NCBI GenBank assembly: GCA_041538025.1
Contig: JBGOEV010000025.1
Span: forward strand, 1-34,059
DNA length: 34,059 nt
Reading direction: 5' to 3'
From: Thermosaccharophagus gerlachensis
GTDB taxonomy: Bacteria > Armatimonadota > Fervidibacteria > Fervidibacterales > Thermosaccharophagaceae
The notes beneath the pieces are model-generated. The model ran no database searches. It saw only the letters and a program-made list of their open reading frames with translations, and was not told where the DNA came from. Shown here one piece after another: positions 23,209 to 31,900 of this stretch. Within the stretch, counting starts at the first letter, position 1. Every line of letters begins with the position of its first letter. The position numbers were made by a program, and so were the translations under genes.

Positions 23209-25812
23209 GTGAGATGGCGCACTGGTCTTCAAACATGTGTTTATTTCGCAATTATAGCTGCTTTGGTTGCATGCTCTATAGATGCGTCCGCACAGGTTAC
23301 AGTCGTTAACAATCACCTCAGCGTGACGATGGCTACAAACGGTGATGTGACTGTTCGCACCGTCCTTGTGGACCCATTTATACCTCCCAAGCTTGATATA
23401 CTCACTATGACGATGACATTAAGGGTTGAGGATGATGCTGACAGGATTTACAGTGCTCTCATAAGGGCAAATGGTAATGCGCAATCTCTTGGTGAGCGTA
23501 GAGCACAGCCACTTTCATGGGAACTCCGCGGGACCCCTGCGTTAAGGAGTCAAAATTCTGTCAGTTGTTTCTGGATCGTCGAAATGCCAGAGCCAATTGG
23601 AACAGACCCAGATTACGATAAAAACCCAGAAGACTTGGTCATTGAACGAACAGTCACCCTCATACGGGAGTTTGTTGAAATACGGCACCGAATAACGAAC
23701 ATTGACAATGTTACCCATGTAATAGGCGTGCGCCTCTTTTTGAATCCTCGTTTAGACCCAAACTCAAGCGCAGGACCTTTCTATGTGCCTGGTATGCCAC
23801 CAATAATCAAGGAAAAGGAATTCTACTCAGCGGAGATGCCAGAGATCTGGTTAACTACGCTTTCAAGGACACAAACTGCATTTAGTTTGAAAGGTATAGT
23901 CAAAGGTGGAGATGCCACACCACCAGACAGGCTTGTCTTCGGTGAGGCTGGTCACTTGACCGCTGACAACTGGGACTTCACTTTAAACGAGTTTTTCAAC
24001 CTTGAGTTTCAAGACAGCGCTGTAGCATACTACTGGATGCCCTTCACGCTCTCTCCGGGGGCAAGTGTTCAGTTCATCACATATGTTGGTTTGAACCTTG
24101 CTACAGCAGTCTCAATCGGCGGTTCATATGCACTCTTCGTTGATATGCCACCGCAATTGCAAACTGTCTTCGGTGATAACTTGCTCACGCCAGAAATTGA
24201 AGCTTCCTTCCCGGTGCCAAATCCGTTCAAAGTTAATGTGACACTCCTCAACTACAGTGATACGCCACTCACTGACACGACACTTATCTTGCAGTTACCA
24301 CCGGGCATGAGTTTGCCTGCTGGTTCTTCACCAACACAGTCAATAGGTGTTGTTCCAGCGAACAGCGAAGCGAATGTTTCATGGGATGTAAACGTTGAAG
24401 GGTGGGTGCAAGGGTATGTCACTATAAACCTTGTTGGGATGGCTTTCCCAGGTAAGGTGCATAACTTGCCGATCAGGCTGGTAGTGCCAGCTCAGGTCCA
24501 GCGTTTCTTCATGAGTGGCTTTCACATGCTATGCTTGCCATATCCTGTTTTGAATGCATACCCACCAACAGCCCTTTCGTTTACTGGGAGCCTCAAGCTT
24601 GCCCGCTGGGATGCACGCTCGGAAAAATATCGCTTCTTCCCGTATGACATTAGGGAAGTTCGCCCAGGTGAGAGCTATTGGGTCTACTTTGACACCCCAA
24701 CAACGATAACGCTTAATGGTGCTCGCTTCCTCAAAGACACAGAGGTGCCAGTTACAGTGCCACTTTACGCTGGTTGGAATCAGGTTGGCAATCCATTCCC
24801 ACAGCCGATTTATCTCGGTGGGTTGAAGTTCGCGATTGCTGGCAGCCCATTGGCACTCAACTATGAAGACGCTGTCATTGATGGATACATCCATAGCTTC
24901 ATCTTCTTCTGGGACAACTCAGCTAAAGATTATGCACCACCTAAGTCAGGGAACGATGTGCTACTTACACCGTGGCAAGGGTTCTGGGTTTATGCGAAGC
25001 GGGATGTGTTGCTCCTTTTTGATAGACCACAGTTTATCGGCTCACTACAGGTGAGGAAGGGCAGTTTGCAAAAGAATGTAGGAAACCCAATTTGGAGAAT
25101 ACGCATAAGCGCAACTGCTGGTGAGCTTAAGGACACACATAATCTGCTCGGTGTTGCGAATGGCGCTTCAGATGGCTTTGATGATTTTGACATACCTGAG
25201 CCACCTCGCCCATCACCGTCAATCAAACTTGCTTTCGTCTCCGTTGATAGGGGTAAAGCATACGAGCTTTGTTACGATATCAAGAGCGCAAGCAGTAAAA
25301 GGAAGGTTTGGGATTTTGTGGTGAGTTGTGATGTCCCTGAAGCCGAAGTGAAGTTACAGTGGGAGTTTGAGAGTTTCCCTAAAATGGCAAAAGCATTGTT
25401 GATTGACCTTGATGCTGGCAAGAGCATTTACATGCGCACTTCCGCAAGCTACCACTACAAGAACGATGCATCTGGGAAGAGGCAGTTTAGGGTTATCGTT
25501 GATGAGGAAGGAGTAGCACCTCTAAAGGTGATGCAATTGCGTGCTGTGCAACTGCGTGATGGGAAGATTGCAATATCCTTCACACTCTCCCATGATGCGA
25601 AAGTTGATTGCACCATAAGGACGCTCACAGGAAGGCTTGTGCGCAAGTTAAGCAGATCTGAGATTGTCAAGCGTGGTCAGGTCACAATGCTATGGGATGG
25701 AAAAGATGCACAAGGTAGGCAAGTGCCCAGTGGCGTATACATGATTGTAGTCCAACCAACAACTGAGGACTTGAGGACTGTAACAGCAACTACTCTTTTG
25801 AGGCTACGGTAG
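23209..25812 (+). CDS. Secreted beta-rich protein with cassette module and FlgD-like C-terminus
   Basis: An 867-aa exported protein with no catalytic motif that I recognise. Start is GTG, fixed by GAGGTGA seven bases upstream. The signal peptide (CVYFAIIAALVACSIDASA) ends near residue 28. Residues about 30-310 form an unrecognised beta-rich domain, 310-430 an Ig/CARDB-like domain (NPFKVNVTLLNYSDTPLTDT, PANSEANVSWDVNV). The shared module covers about 433-610 (FHMLCLPYPVL, YAGWNQVGNPFPQPI, LLTPWQGFWVYAKRD), then LLGVANGASDGFDDFDIPEP near 647, matching the 15630 gene. The C-terminal ~97 residues are FlgD-Ig-like (TIRTLTGRLVRKL, VPSGVYMIVV, ending TTLLRLR). It lies 17 bp after the M6 protease gene and is very likely co-transcribed with it. 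A surface structural or binding protein is inferred. Confidence 0.8.
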   Translation: MRWRTGLQTCVYFAIIAALVACSIDASAQVTVVNNHLSVTMATNGDVTVRTVLVDPFIPPKLDILTMTMTLRVEDDADRIYSALIRANGNAQSLGERRAQPLSWELRGTPALRSQNSVSCFWIVEMPEPIGTDPDYDKNPEDLVIERTVTLIREFVEIRHRITNIDNVTHVIGVRLFLNPRLDPNSSAGPFYVPGMPPIIKEKEFYSAEMPEIWLTTLSRTQTAFSLKGIVKGGDATPPDRLVFGEAGHLTADNWDFTLNEFFNLEFQDSAVAYYWMPFTLSPGASVQFITYVGLNLATAVSIGGSYALFVDMPPQLQTVFGDNLLTPEIEASFPVPNPFKVNVTLLNYSDTPLTDTTLILQLPPGMSLPAGSSPTQSIGVVPANSEANVSWDVNVEGWVQGYVTINLVGMAFPGKVHNLPIRLVVPAQVQRFFMSGFHMLCLPYPVLNAYPPTALSFTGSLKLARWDARSEKYRFFPYDIREVRPGESYWVYFDTPTTITLNGARFLKDTEVPVTVPLYAGWNQVGNPFPQPIYLGGLKFAIAGSPLALNYEDAVIDGYIHSFIFFWDNSAKDYAPPKSGNDVLLTPWQGFWVYAKRDVLLLFDRPQFIGSLQVRKGSLQKNVGNPIWRIRISATAGELKDTHNLLGVANGASDGFDDFDIPEPPRPSPSIKLAFVSVDRGKAYELCYDIKSASSKRKVWDFVVSCDVPEAEVKLQWEFESFPKMAKALLIDLDAGKSIYMRTSASYHYKNDASGKRQFRVIVDEEGVAPLKVMQLRAVQLRDGKIAISFTLSHDAKVDCTIRTLTGRLVRKLSRSEIVKRGQVTMLWDGKDAQGRQVPSGVYMIVVQPTTEDLRTVTATTLLRLR

Positions 25813-25934
25813 GTTTGTTGAAGTGGTTGTGTTTATGTCGCATTGGTATTGGGTAATGCAATAAGCGAACTAAAGGCATAGAGCGAGAAGTGGCGGGAAT
25901 AATTGGCACTCATACAATTAAGGGGGTAAGGCGT

Positions 25935-28900
25935 ATGGGCTTAAAGGCTATAAGACGAAGCAGCATCCGAGAAGACATTTGCTATTTCCTCATAATCGCT
26001 TTGACCTTCACTCAACTCTTAATTCCTGCGCCACGCCAGTCAAAAGCAGCTGAAGCGCGAACAAATGTGGTTGCGTTTTCCTTCTCGCAATTAACTCCAG
26101 AAGCCCCCGAAGGATTGGCGAACACTATAAGAGACGCAATAGCTGCTCAGATGATTGACACAGGTAAATACACCGTCAGAACAGCCTACGAGAACGACCC
26201 TGTGCTACAGCGTGCGATAAAGGAGCAATTGATAACGCCAGAGGAAGTTGAGCTTGCCATCCGTGAACCAACAGCTGAAAGAGCAGTCGCACTGGGGAAG
26301 CTGATGAATGTAGATGCAGTTATGCTCGGTTCTCTTGATGAGTTCAAGTTTGAGGAAACAGACGGTGGCACTGTCACAATCACTGTTTCGGTGCAGTTGA
26401 TAAGCGTTGAGACTGGTCAGCCTCTCCCGAATGGTGATGTTAAAGAGACAGTAACTCGCACTGCTAAGAAGCCACCAGTTGAGATAGCAAGGGAAGCACT
26501 CATAAAACAAGCTGTCTTGGATTTGGCGAGGGTCGTTGTTGATAGGTTTCTTGGGAAGCCACCTGCGCCACCTGCACCACCAAAGCGCCCAGCTGCAGTT
26601 GGAGCTGTTTTGCCTATCATTCTGCTTGCAGGTGCTATAGCTGCGCTTGCTGGTGGAAAGGGTGGTAGAGGGGGTCCTGCGCCAGCTACTAATGCACCAA
26701 GCGATGTCGCTGTTTATCCTGAGGTAAATGGTGTGCGAGTAGTCTGGATGCCACCAAGCGCTGGAAAACCGATTGAATACCGCATCTACAGGCAAGTTGC
26801 AGGCGTTGCTATAATGCGCTCAAAGGCTGTTGGTGGTTGGGAACTTGTTGCTAAGGTTCCAACAACTCAAACACAGTATCTGGACACAACTGCAACACCG
26901 CCACAACTATACAGGTATGGTGTGAGCGCTTTCTTTGAGGATGGGCGTGAAAGCCCAATCGTTGAGCCACAACCAGATGGCTCTGGGAAGCCACCTGCTG
27001 TTGCAGCCGGTATCCCAACAACGCCAAGAGGTTTCACTGCTACTGCTGGAGATAGGTGGGTAAAACTGTCTTGGATGAGGAGCCCCGAAGATTTCGTTAT
27101 TGGCTATAGGCTCTTCCGCTTTGAGATACCAAAGGAGATTACACCGCAAGATAAACCTATCGCTGATGAGAACACACTAAGGGCAACGGTAACCGAGTTC
27201 ATAGACGATAATAGTGGTAAAGGGCTCATCAACGGCAAAGTTTACTTCTACAGGCTTGTTGCGGTTGGACCACAGCGATTTGAGAGCATACCAACACCAA
27301 TTCAAGCTGCCACCCCGGGAGACTACCCACCACAACCACCAAGAAACTTAGCTGCAAGAGGGCTTGATAAGGCGATTGAGTTGCGTTGGGAACCTTCTCC
27401 AGATCCAGATGTTGTTGCATACGAGGTGCTTCGTGGTGAGGAGAGCATTGAGGGGCGTTCACCTCACACGCGCGTTTTGCGCACCACACCAATGCCACCT
27501 AACATAAGGTTCCCGCAGTTGCGTGAGATGCTTTCCAGAGTGCGTGCGCCTCAACTAAGACCGATTGCGAAAGTTACAGGACGCCTGAACACACAGTATG
27601 TTGATAAAAATGTCGTAAACGCCCGCTTCATTTATTGGTATGCAGTCCGTGCGTATGATGAGAAAGGTAATGCGAGTGATCTTTCTAACCTTGTCTCAGC
27701 TGTTGCTAACGCAAAGCCAATCACACCGCCACCGCCAACTGTAGCCAAGGTGACAGATAGGAGTGTAGTGCTTGACCTGCAAGCTGTCATAGAAGCAGCG
27801 ATGCGTGACCCAGATGGCGATATAGTTGGTGTGCGCATATTCAGAGGGTTTGCGCCAGGGCAAACGCAAACTATACTCACATCGCTGAACAAGCTTTTTG
27901 GTTTGCAAGACCCACTACCTTTTGAAATGCTTCAAGATGGGCGTTTCTTCACTGACGATGGTAGGGACCTACCAGCAAAGTCGCTTTTGACAAACACGCA
28001 ATATTTCTATGCCGTCCAGATTGTTGATAGGCTTGGGTTAGGTAGCGATGTGTCAGCTGAAGTAAGTGCGATACCGCACAAGCCACCAAGCGTTATTGAA
28101 CTTCCAGAGCCTATCGTTGATCCGGCAATGTCTGCCAACGGACGCTCAATGGCGCTTATAATGGCAAAAGTGCTTGACAAGGATGGGCAGCCAGTTGGTG
28201 GTGTTGATGTCAAGTTCACCGTTGAGCCACAAAACAGAGGTGGCTTCGTTGAATATAGCCCAGAGCTCGCTGCTCAGATAACACCTCTTGTCTCCCTTGG
28301 CGCATTACCGTTAAGACAACCAATTAGCACGCCTCAAAGGCAAGTCGGTGGACTACAGCTAAAAAGCGAAATTATCGCCCAGACTGATACAGAAGGCATC
28401 GCGAGGGTGATTTATGTTGCGCCGAAGCTCGTGCAAGATGAGGTTGCTCGCATTATTGCAACTGTTGTTGAAGTCCCAACACTCTCAAAGAGCTTACTCA
28501 TGACGCTCGTTGCTCCAAAGCCAACAAGCATAACGATGACAGCCGTGCCACAAGTGCTAACTGCCGATGGTGTCACGCTTTCTGAGATCAATGTTGTTGT
28601 GAAGGATGCCTTCGCAGAAGTTATGGGAGGTCAAGTTGTAACATTCACAATCACAGCAGGACCAGCTGGTAGTGGCGCAAGCGACGCTAATGGTTGGTTC
28701 GTTCAAAACAATACGAAGGTCGCACAGCTTTCGCTTACTACAGATCAAACCACAGGTGAGGCTACAGCAATCTATCAGGCTGGGACGAAGGTTGGTAAAG
28801 TCGTTATAACCGCAAAATGTGGTGGCGCCCAAACCAATACAACTATTGAGCTGGTCCCAGGTCTGCCAAGTAAAGTTATAGTGCAAGCTACTCCAGCGGA

Positions 28901-31900
28901 GCTAACAGCAGATGGGCGTTCAACAAGCCAGATAACTGTTAAAGTCTACGATGCCAAAGACAATCCAGTTAAAGGCGCTGAAATAGCATTCTCAGCAAGC
29001 ATTGGCAATGTTGCACCAGAAAGTGCTACGACGGATGAAAACGGAATTGCAACAACTGTTTACACTGCTGCAACAAAGGTTGGCATAGCTGTTGTCACAG
29101 CGAGAGCAGTGATAAACGGTGCGGAAGGTAAGGCAGAGATAACGCTCAAGGCAGGCACTGCTGCCGTCATACAGGCAACTGCTTATATCACTGATGCAGC
29201 TGGAAACAAAGTCCCAATGCCATCAAATGGCATATTCGTCTCAAATGTCGGCATGACTCCAAACCAAGCCATAATTGACATTATCGTCACAGATGCCACA
29301 GGTAACCCAGTTAAAAACACAGTCGTAACCCTCCAAGCTGTGGGCGGGACTGTAACGCAAAGTGTGCGCACGGATGACAACGGGCATGCCGAAGCCATAT
29401 TCACAGCTGGTAATACATCTGGGCAAGCTCAAGTGACGATAACATCTGCTGGTGTATCACAAAGCTTGACGATACCGCTTCGCCCAGGTCCGCCTCACTT
29501 CCTAACGGTAAACATAGCACAGGCACAGCTCCCAGCTGATGGCGCTTCAACAACGACAATATCGGCACTCGTTACGGACGCAAATAACAACAAAGTTGAA
29601 GACGGGAATGAGGTGCGCTTCACAATTCAAGGTAACAACCTCGGTGCTCTCTTTGGAGATGGCAAAACTCAGACTGTTGCAGTAACGCAGGGCGGAATCG
29701 CAAATGTTACATTGCGCTCTGGAAATCAAGTTGGACAGATTCAGATACTTGTCCAAGCACTGCATCAGGGTCAGGAGAAGGCAAGGCAGGTTGTGACGAT
29801 TAACTTCCACGAGGTTGTTGTAGCTTCAATTGAGCTCCAACTCGCTCAATCAACGATTTCGGTTAGCGATACTAATTCGCCAGAACCTGCTGAGCGTCAT
29901 CCGCTCCGCACCGACATATCAAACCAAGTGATGGCAACTGCCACAGTCAGAGGTATTGACGGGAAACCTTTGCTCAACCGCCCGGATGTTCAAGTTATGT
30001 TCACCGTCAGCGACAGCAATGTCTTGCTCATTGATGCCGATAACCAAAAGCGCTACGCAATGGGTGCTTTGACTAAAAACATTGATGCAGCTACAGGGCA
30101 AGCTAAAGTGATACTTGTAGCATCGAAGACTGCGGGACCAATCGTCCTCACAGCAGTTTCTGAAAGGGTCGTTCAATCGGTCAACCTGACACAACTTCCC
30201 GGTGTGCCTGCAAGGCTTGAAATAAGCGCCTTCCCACAAACAATACCAGCAGATGGTGTCAGCACAGCTCAAATAACTGTCCAGGCATGGGATGCAAATG
30301 ATAACGCTGTTGCTGACGGGACTGCGATCCAATTTAGCACAAGTGCTGGGACGCTTAATCCACCAACTGCATGGACAGTTGGCGGGAAAGCTACAACAAC
30401 ACTCACAAGCCAGCTAAGCAAAACGCCAATTCAGGCTGTTGTTGAAGCGCGTGTTGAAGGCATATTGCAGCCAGCAAAGGTTACGGTTGTCTTTGGAGTC
30501 ACTATAGCCACACTCGTATCAATGCGTGCGGAGCCTTCAACAATTGTTGGTGATGGAATAAGCGAAGCCAAGATATATGCCACCTTCACCGACGATAAGG
30601 GCAATCCGATAGCTGATGGGACAACAGTCTACTTTGACACAACATTCGGCAGGATAGTCAGCGTAACGCCAACTAAAAACGGAACTGCAGTTGCGGTCCT
30701 GAGAAGCGCAATCGTTACACAAGTGAAGATTGTTCAAGTTACCGCTGTGCTAATCAACCCAGATGGCTCAAGGGTGGTAGGGACGGTCAATGTCACATTT
30801 ACACCAGCAAGAGAAGTGCTCATCATAACGGCAAATCCAGCAACGCTTGTTGCAAATGGCACATCAACTTCAACGATAACTGCAAGGCTTGTTGACTTGG
30901 ATGGCAAACCAGTCCAAGGTGTGGCTGTCAGGTTCTCAACATCTCTCGGGAGCATAAAGGCTGTTACGGATGTAACGGATGCAAATGGCGAAGCAACTGC
31001 CACGCTAACTGCGGGCGTGAAAGCCGGCGTGGCAATAGTGACAGTAAGAGCTGCAACCGCGGAAGCCTCAATTGATGTGCCGATCTTCCCTGATGCACCT
31101 CAATTCATCAGGCTCACAACATATGTGCCACAGCCACCGCTTTACGCCGATGGCTTTACGCAAGTCAAGGTTATAGCCGAAGTTACAGACGCAAACGGTA
31201 ACTGGGTCTTGCCTGGAACTTCGGTCACCTTCACACAAACTGATGCAGCTGGTAATCAAGCTGTTCAAACTGCACTTACAGACGATGTAGGGCAAGCAAG
31301 CGTTTTCTTCACAAGCACAGTTGCTGGAAAGGCTGTTGTGACCGCCACATCAGGTGCTGCAACTGCTCAGATATCAATCACCTACTTACCAGCAGTAATA
31401 CTTTCCATGGACATCTCGCCAGCGATAGTGACAGCTGATGGCACAAGCACAGCTACAGTAACGATTACGGCAAAAAATGCTCAAGGTAACCCAATGCCAA
31501 ATGTAAACATACGCTTCCAAGCCTCACATGGGACTATAACTGACCAAGCTGTAACAGATGCACAAGGTATAGCTACTGCAACATACACTGCCCCACGCTT
31601 GAATGAACCCACAACTGTTGTGACAATCATCGCCATAGCTCGCTTCCTTGATGGCACAGAACAACGCATTACTGGCGTGCTAACATTGCAGGGTATTGGC
31701 GCAGGGCTATCTTTAGCTGCAAATCCGCCATCCTTGCCAGCTGATGGTAAGTCCGAAGCAGCAATACGAGTCCTTGCACTTGATGTCCAAAATCGCCCTG
31801 TTAGAGGCTTGACGGTGAAATTTACAACAACTGCTGGTGTGCTAAGCGAAGATACCGCACAAACTGGCGCTGACGGAACAGCCACTGTGAAATTGAGAGC

